A stretch of 64,000 nucleotides of DNA from CAVQRC01 sp963715045 (GTDB lineage Bacteria; Planctomycetota; Planctomycetia; Pirellulales; Lacipirellulaceae): assembly GCA_963715045.1 (NCBI GenBank), contig CAVQRC010000045.1:102073-166072 (forward strand), given 5' to 3'. Below are positions 17,796 to 26,909 of this stretch, piece after piece. The notes under the pieces were generated by a model. That model worked only from the letters and a program-made list of their open reading frames with translations. It was not told the origin of the DNA and did no database searches. Position numbers and translations under genes: made by a program. Position 1 is the first letter of the stretch. The number at the start of each line of letters is the position of its first letter.

Positions 17796-18462
17796 CCGTG
17801 GGTGACACTCGCCGAGTGTCACGGAACCCGCGCCCCACGTCGTTCGGCGAGACGGAGCGCGAACCACAACGACGGCGTCCGTCCGGCAGCGTCTGGATGG
17901 CCGCGGCCTGTGTGCTGCCTGTCACTCTCGGCGAGAGTGCCCCACCAATCCCGACGTACTGCCTGTCACTAACCGTGGGTGACACTCGCCGAGTGTCACG
18001 GAACCCGCGCCCCACGTCGGTCGGCGAGACGGAGCGCGAACCACAACGACGGCGTCCGTCCGGCAGCGTCTGGATGGCCGCGGCCTGTCGGGCTGCCTGT
18101 CACTCTCGGCGAGAGTGCCCCACCAATCCCGACGTACTGCCTGTCACTAACCGTGGGTGACACTCGCCGAGTGTCACGGAACCCGCGTCCCACGTCGGTC
18201 GGCGAGACGGAGCGCGAACCACAACGACGGCGTCTGTCAGGCCGCGTCCGGATGGCCGCGGCCTGTGATGCTGCCTGTCACTCTCGGCGAGAGTGCCCCA
18301 CCAATCCCGACGTACTGCCTGTCACTAACCGTGGGTGACACTCGCCGAGTGTCACGGAACCCACGCCCAACGTCGGTCGGCGAGGCGGAGCGCGAACCAC
18401 AACGACGGCCTCTGTGAGGCCGCGTCCGGATGACCGCGGCCTGTCATGCTGCCCGTCACCTT
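17796..18462. repeat. 178-bp direct tandem repeat, about 3.7 copies, each with two hairpins
   Basis: Units begin at 17796, 17973, 18151 and 18329 (periods 177, 178 and 178), and the last unit decays near 18462. Each carries hairpin A, GTGACACTC-GCC-GAGTGTCAC, and each complete unit also carries hairpin B, CACTCTC-GGC-GAGAGTG. Copies are more than 90 percent alike by eye. Open frames across it are repeat artefacts that appear on both strands. Confidence 0.9.
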
Positions 18463-18554
18463 CCAGCGCTTTACTGGCATCGTCTTCATCGGTGACGATG
18501 ACAAAGGAGACGCCGTGCTTCCTTCGAGCAAAAGGGCTGGTCGCGGTTATCGGT

Positions 18555-18740
18555 ATGGATGAACCGACGACCTCGCCACCGCGACCTCTGGTCGAAAGAG
18601 CGCCAGTTCGAGTCGATTGCCCATCGAGCGGCCAGAAGCTTCGGGCGCCGGCTCAAGCAGTCGGAAAAACGGTACGGTGTCCCAAGTGCCGCCTTCACTT
18701 CGGGCTTTCATCATCCGACCTTGATACTGAATCCAGTTGA
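18555..18740 (+). pseudogene. Zinc-ribbon protein fragment with a lost cysteine
   Basis: A 61-residue frame contains VDCPSSGQKLRAPAQAVGKT followed by VRCPKC. This is the planctomycete N-terminal zinc-ribbon pattern (CPxCGxxL ... RCPKC), with the second Cys of the first pair replaced by Ser. No downstream domain follows in frame. The frame remains open further upstream into the tandem repeat. It is most likely a remnant of a larger gene. Confidence 0.35.
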
Positions 18741-18861
18741 CGAACATGAACACGTCGAGGTTGTTCTTCACGTCCCGACGGCCGCGGATTGCCGGACGAG
18801 TCGTTTCTCGACGGCAGGAAGGGACACAAGGGACGAAAGGGAAAGATTGTTGGCTACGTGA

Positions 18862-19274
18862 TGAGGACAGACCCCTCGGAGCTTGCTCCGGGGTGAATCA
18901 GGTCACTGGCTAAGCGGCGGTCGTGAGACAACAAATGGGCCTCGCGCACACCCGGTCGCGCAGTGCCTCTCGATTCTTGCTTTGAGACGAGTCTCCTTCC
19001 GAACGTCTAAGCCCGCCCGTGATCGTTCGCTTCGCGAACGATGCATTTCCCGGATTCTCTGGAGGCGAAGCCGCCAAACGGGGCAGCCGGCTTCGCCGGC
19101 TGATCTCTCAGGCAGGCGTTCGCGAAGCGAACGTTTCGTGTCAGGGGATCCGCTGGGCGTTCCCACGGGGCGGTGCGTGCAGGCTCCTGTCGCGGCCGGC
19201 TACTGTCGGCGGCGACGCGATTAGCCAGTGACCTCATTCACCGCACGAGCAAGCTCGTGGGGGTCTGTTCGTCA
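18862..19274. mobile_element. Structured non-coding element with about 52-bp terminal inverted repeats
   Basis: The left arm 18862-18913 and right arm 19221-19274 are imperfect reverse complements (shared TTAGCCAGTGACCT and GGGGTCTGT). Each arm also holds its own small hairpin: CGGAGC-TT-GCTCCG on the left and CACGAGC-AA-GCTCGTG on the right. Inside are perfect stems at 19022-19042, 19084-19102 and 19118-19132, all with TTC or GAA triloops. No ORF is convincing. It resembles a non-autonomous or RNA-structured repeat; no target-site duplication was seen. Confidence 0.55.
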
Positions 19275-19342
19275 CCGGCGCGGCGGGGAAATCGACCCAC
19301 GCATCCAGTGTGGTCTACTGAAGAGTGGTAGAATCGCCTGCG

Positions 19343-19933
19343 CTAGGCCATCAGGAATGACTGCATTTCTTCCGGCTTGACGGTGGCACCGCTGAACAGA
19401 GCTTCGAGTTCGATCTTGTGTTCGGACTCTAGCAGGTCGTAACACCATTCTCCGACGACTTCACCCGCATCAGGAAGGTGCCTTCGCAGAAGCGGCATTG
19501 CGGCTCGCTCGGAGTTGGACATCGGAATGGTCAGATTCTCGCCCAGCGGCACGCCGCACTTAGCGAGAAGTTGCTCACAAGTGCCGACGTACGAAATGTT
19601 CATGCGTTGCCGCAGCCACGCGAAAAGAAGCAGATCCGGTGGGTCAGCGTCGCCAAGAAATAGCAGACGACGCGAGCCGACGATGGATTGCAGCCAATGC
19701 ATGTCGGTATCCGACGGCAATCCTCCACGCATGATTGCCCCGAAAGAGGCTGCTGCGTTGAGCTTCTCAACGAGATGGTACAGACATTGCTTCTTTGTGC
19801 AGTAGATGACTGCATCCGCGGCAGTTGCCGGAGGGAAGACTGCGAATGGGTAGCTGCGGGGTGCGACGAAGAAGTCGATCTCGTCAGCATGAGAAGAAAA
19901 CCAGTCGCGTATCTCGCAGTCCATTAACGCCAT
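19343..19933 (-). CDS. Hypothetical protein with a GDADPPDLLLFAWL segment
   Basis: A 196-aa protein from the ATG at 19933; the frame extends to an ATG at 20062 that overlaps the stop of the next gene upstream. The distinct segment VGSRRLLFLGDADPPDLLLF, followed by AWLRQRM, has an acidic GDxDP look reminiscent of Toprim-type folds. The usual upstream Glu motif is not evident, so this is only a resemblance. There are no signal peptide or membrane segments. It lies in the accessory stretch after the repeats. Confidence 0.5.
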   Translation of the reverse strand: MALMDCEIRDWFSSHADEIDFFVAPRSYPFAVFPPATAADAVIYCTKKQCLYHLVEKLNAAASFGAIMRGGLPSDTDMHWLQSIVGSRRLLFLGDADPPDLLLFAWLRQRMNISYVGTCEQLLAKCGVPLGENLTIPMSNSERAAMPLLRRHLPDAGEVVGEWCYDLLESEHKIELEALFSGATVKPEEMQSFLMA

Positions 19934-20058
19934 CTCAACACGAGTCGGTTGTCGAATTGACTCATACTTCGGGAATCTTCGCGGCGGTGAAATCGACCTC
20001 GGCCGCAACACTGCATCATCCGGCAGTCGCGGGAATCGCGGAGGCACCACGAGACACT

Positions 20059-20310
20059 TCACTCGATGCGTTGCATCTCACGATCGACCAGGAAGGAGAC
20101 CACGAGTCCAAGGAGAAATGGCAGAGCACCGACAACGGCGTATGAACGGGCTTCATCAGTGCCGACAAAGTAGAGGATCACGTTTGGGATCAGGCACAGG
20201 GCAAAGATCCATCTCCAAAGCCGAAGCGGGGAAAGCCGCTGCCGCTTTCGCACTTCTGGACGAAGATGGAATTGCCGCTGCCGGATTTCTCGCGCGATAT
20301 CGTGGTCCAT
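20059..20310 (-). CDS. Small two-helix membrane protein
   Basis: An 83-aa frame has a basic N-terminus (RKRQRLSPLRLWRW), then two hydrophobic segments, IFALCLIPNVILYFVG and SYAVVGALPFLLGLVVSFLV, and a short charged tail. Its stop overlaps an ATG of the downstream frame (ATGA), suggesting coupled translation with the 19343 gene. No family is recognised. Confidence 0.45.
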   Translation of the reverse strand: MDHDIAREIRQRQFHLRPEVRKRQRLSPLRLWRWIFALCLIPNVILYFVGTDEARSYAVVGALPFLLGLVVSFLVDREMQRIE

Positions 20311-20767
20311 TGCAGCTCCAATCCCGTAATCATCACCTCAATCTACCAGGAATGTCCTTGGCCGACATGGAGTTAATCGAAAGCGCGTCGGTGAAATCGA
20401 CCTCGGCAGCTTAGACGGCGTCGCGACGGCCACCAAAAGCGGCACCTGCTGCGTTAAATCAAAACCTCTCGCCACCACGGGCCAGACTCAACTCCCGCGC
20501 ACTCAATAAGATGACAGACGCCAGCGCGAGGCCGGGTGCCCGCTACCGAAGGTGGGCGTGTCCTTTGCCAGATAGTCGGAAAGCCTGCACGCCAGGTCCA
20601 GAACTGCGACACAGGAAACGGCGACTTGCTCCGTGCATCCGATGGCGCACTCCTGTGGGACTTTGCGACATGAAGTGTCGTGCCGGCTAAACATCCGGCG
20701 GCCTGCAACGGTGCGGCAGGGAATTGTCCTACCGGTCGAATACAATTTCTGAGAGTGCTGGGTCATT
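20311..20767. other. Gap without a supportable gene
   Basis: Only low-quality overlapping frames are seen here. The one notable item is a 19-base direct repeat, CGGTGAAATCGACCTCGGC, at 20389-20407. It is also present at 19985-20003, so the two copies flank the small membrane-protein gene. Confidence 0.4.
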
Positions 20768-21024
20768 GAGTCGACGGCTTCACGAAGCAGTCGGCTGCAA
20801 ACCACAACCCGCTGTTAATCAGAAAACGCGAGAGTCTGGGACCCCGGCCCCGGAAGGTTCTCCGCACGGCTCGCACGATCGCCGACGCCCCCTACGTGGA
20901 GTCAGAAGCCTTCAACGTCCAGGCGCCCGAATTCGATGAGACCCTCAGTCTGATCTTGGATCGGTACAGGGCAGCCCGGCTCATCCCAGTCAAGCGTCCG
21001 CGTTCGGCGAACAATCCGGGCTAG
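20768..21024 (+). pseudogene. C-terminal gene remnant without a start codon
   Basis: An open frame between stops reads like genuine protein: KVLRTARTIADAPYVESEAF, then EFDETLSLILDRYRAARLIP, ending before a TAG. It has no plausible ATG or GTG start and no upstream domain, so it is probably the tail of a decayed gene. The family is unknown. It is convergent with the sulfatase; their 3' ends overlap by a few bases. Confidence 0.35.
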
Positions 21025-22476
21025 CGCTGCCCAGACTGAATGGCTTCGAGGCGCGTTGTCAGATCGGCCACGATGTCTGGCCGCTGGGTGTAGAGGTTTT
21101 CCGTCTCGCCGAGGTCGTCGGCCAGGTTGTAGAGCTGTCCCGGGGGATCCTCCGGGCCGGGCTCGACGCGGCCGGGCTTGGTGAACCCACCCGACCCGAG
21201 CGCCGTGATCAACTTCCAGTCGCCGGCTCGAATCGTCATCGTGCCGTTCGCACTCTGGATCACGAGCGACTCGCGCACCGGGCGGTCGACTTTTCCGCGG
21301 AGCACCTTACCGAAACTTTCGCTGTCGGGCCCCGCATCATCGGGCAGGGCAACTTTCCAGATGTCGGCCAGCGTCGCGAGCACGTCGGTGAAACAGATCG
21401 TGTCCGAACTTACCGAGCCACCCGGTGACGACGCCTGGCCAGCGGACTACGAATGGCACGCGATGACCACACTCCCAGGCGTCGCCTTTCATCCCCCGCA
21501 GTCCCCCGGCTGAATCGTGGCCGAACCGCGCGACATCGGCCGGGAACCACACCGGGCCGTTGTCGGATGTAAACAGAACGAGCGTGTCTTCGGCCATTTC
21601 CGCATCGCGAAGCGCATCCAGTACGCGTCCGATCATGGTGTCGACCATCACCGCGAAGTCGCCGTACATGCTCGCCCCGCTCTTGCCGATGAACTCGGCG
21701 TCCGGCAGCCACGGCGTATGCGGTGCCGGATACGCCAGATACAACAGCAACGGCTTCCCGTCGTTGTTCCGGGCATGGTCTCGAATGACGTCGAGGGCCT
21801 CGTCCGTGAACCGTGGCAGCACACGCTCGAGTTGCAGGTCCGGTGCGATTCCACCGGCACGCCAGAACGCGCCTTGAATCGGAGACCAGCCCGCGCTGTG
21901 GTTCTCCTCGATGGAATCTGTCGGCGGAGTCACCGCCCGATCGTCGCGGATGTAGAAGTACGGCGGGATGTCGGTCGACGCCCGGATCCCGAAGAACGTG
22001 TCGAAGCCCCGGTCGACCGGGCCGCCGGGAAGGGGCCGGTCGTAACCCTGTTCCGCGAAGCCCAGGTGCCACTTGCCGATCATCGCCGTGCGGTAACCTT
22101 GCGATCGAGCCAGCGAAGCGATCGTCATCTGCCCGGCCTCGATCAAGGGCCGTTTTCGCCAGGAACCCACGTCGGCCCGAAAAGGATACCGGCCCGTCAT
22201 CAGACCGTACCGCGACATGTGGCATAACGGTCCGGCCGCATGGGCGTCGGTGAATCGCATCCCGTCTCGGGCGAGCGAATCGATATGAGGCGTCGGAATC
22301 TTCGACGCCCGGTTGTAGCAGCCTGGGTCCCCGTATCCCATGTCATCAACGAGGATCAGCACGATGTTGGGACTGGCTTTCGCCCTCTGGCCCGCGCTGC
22401 CGAGCATCACGCTCGGCAAGACGATCATCAGCCAGCACAGACGCCGCGTTGCACTTTGATTCAACATCCTGGTCAA
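21021..22476 (-). CDS. Type I sulfatase, exported (one frame break)
   Basis: A formylglycine-dependent hydrolase of sulfate esters. It has a signal peptide, then NIVLILVDDMGYGDPGC (metal-binding Asp pair), TAMIGKWHLGF and LVLFTSDNGP (Asp-Asn). The modification site reads GPLCHMSRYGLMTGRY: Cys, Ser and Arg are in place but the usual Pro or Ala is Met. Near 21419-21423 (CCC on the plus strand) the frame slips by one base. The continuation FTDVLATLADIWKVALP leads to a normal C-terminus with an LYNLADDLGETENL motif. Its ATG overlaps the hisB stop. Maturation would need a formylglycine-generating enzyme, not seen here. Confidence 0.82.
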
Positions 22477-23063
22477 CCGTCGAGGGTGCCCTTGGTACTC
22501 GGTACGCCAGGCTGTCGAGGATCTTCCTCGAACGCCATGCGAAGCGCGCGGGCGGTCGCTTTGAAGATCGCCTCGGCGATGTGGTGCGTGTTCCGCCCGT
22601 GATGCACGACAATGTGGAGGTTGCAGAGTGCGTTGGCCGCGACTGCCTGCCAGAAATCCTCGATCAGCTCGCTGTCGAACGCGCCGATCTTGGCGGCCGG
22701 CAACTCGGCCTGCATCACCATCGCGTAGCGGCCGCTCAAGTCGACCGCCACCGTCGCCAGGGTTTCTTCCATCGGCAGCGTGAAGTGACCATAGCGGCGG
22801 ATTCCCCGTTTGTCGCCGACGGCCTCGCGGATCGCTTGACCCAGGCAGATTCCCGTGTCTTCGACCGTGTGATGCTGGTCGACGTGCAAGTCGCCGTCGG
22901 CTTCGATGTCGAGATCCAGACAGCCGTGCTTGGCGAACAACTCCAGCATATGGTCGAGGAACCCGACTCCCGTTTCGATCTGGCTCCTCCCGCTTCCGTC
23001 CAGATTCAGCGTGAGCCGGACATGCGTTTCGTTCGTCTGGCGATCAATCGAAGAAGTTCGCAT
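22473..23063 (-). CDS. hisB: Imidazoleglycerol-phosphate dehydratase
   Basis: HisB dehydrates imidazole glycerol phosphate in histidine synthesis. The 196-aa monofunctional form shows both metal-binding His clusters, HVDQHHTVEDTGICLG and VVHHGRNTHHIAEAIFKA, and the GFLDHMLELFAKH segment. The ATG at 23063 (MRTSSIDRQTNETHV) is preferred over an upstream TTG. It is the third his gene of the hisD-hisC-hisB run. Confidence 0.96.
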   Translation of the reverse strand: MRTSSIDRQTNETHVRLTLNLDGSGRSQIETGVGFLDHMLELFAKHGCLDLDIEADGDLHVDQHHTVEDTGICLGQAIREAVGDKRGIRRYGHFTLPMEETLATVAVDLSGRYAMVMQAELPAAKIGAFDSELIEDFWQAVAANALCNLHIVVHHGRNTHHIAEAIFKATARALRMAFEEDPRQPGVPSTKGTLDG

Positions 23064-23183
23064 CACAGTTGGCCGGGGTTTCAATTAAACCGGAGCCCCC
23101 GGCTTCGCCGGGGGATGGAACAGGAAGCGGCAATCGAGCGGACGCCCCACCATCGAAACTCATTGGACGCGGCCTGGCCACCG

Positions 23184-24227
23184 CTACGTTACTTCGGCCA
23201 GCCACTGCAAGAATACATCGTTCTGGTCGTCGCTGCCGACGGTGATCCGGATTCCCTCTCCCCACTCCGGGTATTGCAGGAAACGGATCAGCAGGCCGCG
23301 TTGTTTCAGGCCTTCGTACACCGCCTGGAGTTGCCGATCGGGATGCGTGGCCCACACAAAGTTGGCCTGCGAAGGAGTGACCGCGTAGCCGAGTCCGGCG
23401 ACCCCGGCGGCCAGCGTTTCCCGCGTGGCGAGAATTGCCGAACGCGTCCGCTCGAGCCACGACTGGTCGTCGATCGCGGCGGTTGCCGCAGCAATCGAGA
23501 TCGCGTCGCAGTTGTAAGAGTCCTTGACCTTGGCCAATTGCCGCACCACCTGCGGCTGGGCAACGACATAGCCAAACCGCAGACCGGCGAGCGAGTACGA
23601 CTTGCTCAGCGACCGCGTCACGAGCACGTTCTCATGCCTGGCAACAAGCTCAAGGCAATTCGACTCGGCGAAGTCGACGTAGGCTTCGTCGACCACGAGA
23701 GGGCAGGGCAGGGCGGCCGCCAGTTCGGCAATCCGCCCCGGCGGAATCAGCGTTCCCGAGGGACTGTTGGGATTGGCCACCAGCGCGAGCCGCAATCGAT
23801 CGCCGGGTGCCGCGAAGTCATCGCCGAGCGTCCAGTCTGGCCGGAACGGTACGGCATCGCAGCGGGCTCCTTGGATCTCGGCAAGCGTCCGATAGAGAAT
23901 GTAGCCCGGGTAAGCAAAGCGAATCGTATCGCCTGCGTCGACGAACGTCCGTGTGATGATCGTGAGAATGTCGTCACTGCCGTTTCCACACAGGATCCAA
24001 TCGGGATCGACGCCAAGCAGGTCGCTCGCCCGATTGCGAAAGGCGGTCGCCGTGGGATCCGGGTAGCGGGCGAGTCCCTGCTGCACGACGTGACCGATCG
24101 CCGCCTTGACCTTGGGTGAACAGGGGTAGGGATTCTCATTGGTGTTGAGCTTGATGACTTTCTCCGCCTGGGGCTGCTCGCCGGGCAGGTAGCCGGTCAT
24201 CCGCTGGATCGCGTCGCGTACGGTCAT
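23184..24227 (-). CDS. hisC: Histidinol-phosphate aminotransferase
   Basis: HisC is a PLP-dependent fold-type I aminotransferase that transfers the amino group in the seventh step of histidine synthesis. The 347-aa protein has LNTNENPYPCSPKVKAA, LCGNGSDDILTII, ANPNSPSGT, LVVDEAYVDF and the PLP lysine in RSLSKSYSLAGLRFGYV. It lies 24 bases after hisD and 120 before hisB on the same strand. Confidence 0.95.
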   Translation of the reverse strand: MTVRDAIQRMTGYLPGEQPQAEKVIKLNTNENPYPCSPKVKAAIGHVVQQGLARYPDPTATAFRNRASDLLGVDPDWILCGNGSDDILTIITRTFVDAGDTIRFAYPGYILYRTLAEIQGARCDAVPFRPDWTLGDDFAAPGDRLRLALVANPNSPSGTLIPPGRIAELAAALPCPLVVDEAYVDFAESNCLELVARHENVLVTRSLSKSYSLAGLRFGYVVAQPQVVRQLAKVKDSYNCDAISIAAATAAIDDQSWLERTRSAILATRETLAAGVAGLGYAVTPSQANFVWATHPDRQLQAVYEGLKQRGLLIRFLQYPEWGEGIRITVGSDDQNDVFLQWLAEVT

Positions 24228-24251
24228 AGATACAAGTCGGTCGGCAGTTGG

Positions 24252-25610
24252 TCAGTCGTTACGAATTTCTACGCTGCGGGCATGGCCGAAGAGGCCTTCT
24301 TTCTCGGCGAGCGCAATCGCGTCGCCGGCGAGTCGCGACAATCCTTGCTGGTTCACGTGAATCACGCTGCCCGGGCGGAGGAAATCATTGGCGGACAAGC
24401 CACTCGCAAATCGGGCCGTTCCGCTCGTCGGCAAGACATGCGAGGGGCCGGCCACGTAGTCGCCGAGGGCGACCGGGGTGTAGCCCCCCACGAAGGTCGC
24501 CCCCGCGTTGCGAATCTGCATCGCCAGTTGGTCGGCCTGCTCGCACTCAATGTGCAGGTGCTCGGGCGCGAACTGGTCCGTCAAGGCGACGGCCTCGGCG
24601 ACGTCATGAACCACAATCAAGGCCCCAAAGGCGGCCAGCGATTCGGCGGCCAGACCGCCGCGGGGCGTTTCGGCGAGTTGGATCGCCAGCTCCGCTTCGA
24701 CCGCGTCGGCGACGGCCGCATCCCACGTGATCAGGACACTCGAACCCGGCGCATGTTCGGCCTGGGCAATCAGGTCTGCGGCCACCCATCGGGCCGGTAC
24801 GCTGTGATCGGCGATGACCACGACTTCGCTGGGGCCGGCAATCGAATCAATGTCGACGGTTCCGAACACATGACGTTTGGCCAGGGCCACGAACAGGTTG
24901 CCGGGCCCGACGATCTTGTCGACGGCCGACAGGCCGTCGATGCCATAGGCCAGGGCAGCCACCGCCTGGGCGCCCCCGAGTCGGTACACCTCGCGAATCC
25001 CCAGTTCGTGGCACGTCGCCAGGACGTCCCGGTTGTAGGATCCAAACTCCGTGGGTGGCGCCACGACGGCCAATTCGGCGACCCCCGCCGCCAACGCCGG
25101 GACGGCCGTCATCAGCACCGTCGAAGGATACGCGGCCGCGCCGCCCGGGACGCAAATCCCCACCCGCCGCAGCGGCACGTAACGCTGCCGCAGATAGCCC
25201 CCCTCGTTTTCGAGATCGACCCGCACATCGCGATGCAGAATGGCCGTTTGGAACCTCTCCAGCCGCACGCGAACCCGCCTGATCGTGGCCAGAAAGGCAT
25301 CGTCCGCGGCCCGGTGGGCGGCACTGAGTTCTTCCTCGCTCACGCGAATCGAGGACGCGTCGAGGTCCGCTCGATCGAGCTTGTGGCTGTACTCGAGGAC
25401 GGCTGCCAGTCCGCGGCTGCGAACCTCGCGGCAAATCGTGGCCACCACTTCCAGTGGCGAAAGCGGCTCCCCGAAGACCTCGATCGTCTTCTCGCGGCCG
25501 GCCTGGCTGACCACGTCGCCATCGGCGGTCAGCTTCTGACGCAGCCCGGCCAACGCCGCCGCCGCGCCCGCTTCGCGCGTGTCGATGCGGAGGATTTCAA
25601 GAGTGCTCAT
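24252..25610 (-). CDS. hisD: Histidinol dehydrogenase
   Basis: HisD is a zinc and NAD-dependent enzyme catalysing the last two oxidations of histidine synthesis. The 452-aa product shows YVPLRRVGICVPGG, DKIVGPGNLFVALAKRHVFG, SIAGPSEVVVIAD, QAEHAPGSSVLIT, APEHLHIE and GPSHVLPTSGTARF. A TATATT box lies 12 bases before the ATG, so transcription of the his operon may start very close to the codon. It is the first gene of hisD-hisC-hisB. Confidence 0.96.
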   Translation of the reverse strand: MSTLEILRIDTREAGAAAALAGLRQKLTADGDVVSQAGREKTIEVFGEPLSPLEVVATICREVRSRGLAAVLEYSHKLDRADLDASSIRVSEEELSAAHRAADDAFLATIRRVRVRLERFQTAILHRDVRVDLENEGGYLRQRYVPLRRVGICVPGGAAAYPSTVLMTAVPALAAGVAELAVVAPPTEFGSYNRDVLATCHELGIREVYRLGGAQAVAALAYGIDGLSAVDKIVGPGNLFVALAKRHVFGTVDIDSIAGPSEVVVIADHSVPARWVAADLIAQAEHAPGSSVLITWDAAVADAVEAELAIQLAETPRGGLAAESLAAFGALIVVHDVAEAVALTDQFAPEHLHIECEQADQLAMQIRNAGATFVGGYTPVALGDYVAGPSHVLPTSGTARFASGLSANDFLRPGSVIHVNQQGLSRLAGDAIALAEKEGLFGHARSVEIRND

Positions 25611-25720
25611 GACGGGAATATAGCGGTTGCACGGGTCAGCGATCAGGGGTCGGGGGTCTGAGGGTGGGCGCGAGGCTCAGGAAACGATTCCCCGATGGCA
25701 CGCGGAGTCTTAGAATCCAA

Positions 25721-25763
25721 TCCCTGACCTGACCCTCGCCCCCCCCGACCCCCGACCCCTCCC
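25721..25763 (+). repeat. CCCCTGA/CCCCCGA heptad tract abutting a start codon
   Basis: A C-rich tract of 7-base units (CCCTGAC, CCCCGAC) ends one base before the ATG of the threonine aldolase gene. A G-rich counterpart lies at 25636-25662. Similar tracts lie at 31613, 59021, 60462 and 61130. Confidence 0.6.
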
Positions 25764-25764
25764 C

Positions 25765-26838
25765 ATGCTCATCGATTTTGCCAGCGATACGCTGACTCAA
25801 CCAACGCTTGCGATGCGTCGCGCCATGGCCGAGGCTCCGGTCGGAGATGACGTCTTCCACGAAGATCCCACGATTCACGCCCTCGAGGCTCGAATCGCGG
25901 AAATCGTCGGCAAACAGGCCGCCCTGTTTGTGCCTTCGGGCACGATGAGCAATCAGATCGCGATCCGCTTGCACTGCCGGCCGGGCGATGAGGTCATTCT
26001 CGAACAAGGTTCCCACATCAACAACTACGAGCAGGCCGCCCATGTCCAGCTCAGTGGCGTCGCGCCCAAGCCGGTGCCGGGCGACTACGGTGTGCTCTCC
26101 GTCGACCAGCTGCGAACGCTCGTCAATCCGGCCAACGATCACTTCGTTCGCACCCGGCTGATCGCGCTGGAGAACACGCACAACCGGGGCGGGGGTCGCG
26201 TTCAGCCGTATGACAATCTCGTCGAAATCACGGCCTGGGCCACCGAGGCCGGTCTCGCCCGCCACCTCGACGGGGCCCGGCTGTTCAACGCCGTGGTCGC
26301 CACCGGAATTCCCGCCGCCCAATGGGCACAACACTTCGACACCGTGAGCATCTGCTTCAGCAAGGGACTCGGCGCACCGGTTGGATCGGCGCTGTGCGGA
26401 TCCGAACCGCAGATTCGCGAGGCGCGACGGCATCGCAAAGTCCTCGGCGGCGGCATGCGGCAGGCGGGAATCCTCGCCGCCGCGGCCCTCCACGCGCTCG
26501 AGCATCACGTCGAGCGTCTGGCGATCGACCACGAAAACGCCCAGATCCTGGCCGCCGGGATTCAAGCAGCACCCGGCCTCGAACTCGATCCACCGCGCGT
26601 CGATACCAACATCGTGTTTTTCAAAGTGGATTCCGAAATCGGTACCGCCACCCAGTTCTGCCAGCGGCTCGCCGAACGCGAGATTCGCATGTTGCCCGAG
26701 TCGGGCGATCGCATTCGCGCGATCACGCACCTCGATATCTCGACCGCACAAGTGGAAACCGCCTGCGAGCAACTCCACCTGGTCGCCACCGACATGATCG
26801 CCGAGGCAGCGGAAAAGCTCGCGCTCGACCGAGCGTAA
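25765..26838 (+). CDS. ltaE: Low-specificity L-threonine aldolase
   Basis: A PLP enzyme splitting threonine or allo-threonine into glycine and acetaldehyde. The 357-aa protein opens with the family N-terminus DFASDTLTQPTLAMRRAM and GDDVFHEDPTIHALE. ALFVPSGTMSNQIAI, ENTHNRGGGRV, HLDGARLFNA and the PLP lysine in SICFSKGLGAPVGSAL follow. No Shine-Dalgarno sequence is visible; a C-rich heptad tract lies directly before the ATG. It is divergent from hisD. Confidence 0.92.
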   Translation: MLIDFASDTLTQPTLAMRRAMAEAPVGDDVFHEDPTIHALEARIAEIVGKQAALFVPSGTMSNQIAIRLHCRPGDEVILEQGSHINNYEQAAHVQLSGVAPKPVPGDYGVLSVDQLRTLVNPANDHFVRTRLIALENTHNRGGGRVQPYDNLVEITAWATEAGLARHLDGARLFNAVVATGIPAAQWAQHFDTVSICFSKGLGAPVGSALCGSEPQIREARRHRKVLGGGMRQAGILAAAALHALEHHVERLAIDHENAQILAAGIQAAPGLELDPPRVDTNIVFFKVDSEIGTATQFCQRLAEREIRMLPESGDRIRAITHLDISTAQVETACEQLHLVATDMIAEAAEKLALDRA

Positions 26839-26909
26839 CTTCGCCCACAGAAGGGTCCGCCAGGGGCCCGTAAACCGCCGCGCGTGCCGCAACCTGAAAC
26901 GGACGAAGC

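Noticed and set aside
17796..18462. Possible CRISPR array because of regular spacing
   Set aside because: The period is 178 bases and whole units are alike. There is no short repeat alternating with unique spacers, and no cas genes are near.
20454..20805. Two overlapping minus-strand ORFs of 84 and 100 residues
   Set aside because: Their composition is that of random GC-rich frames and no motif or membrane pattern is present.
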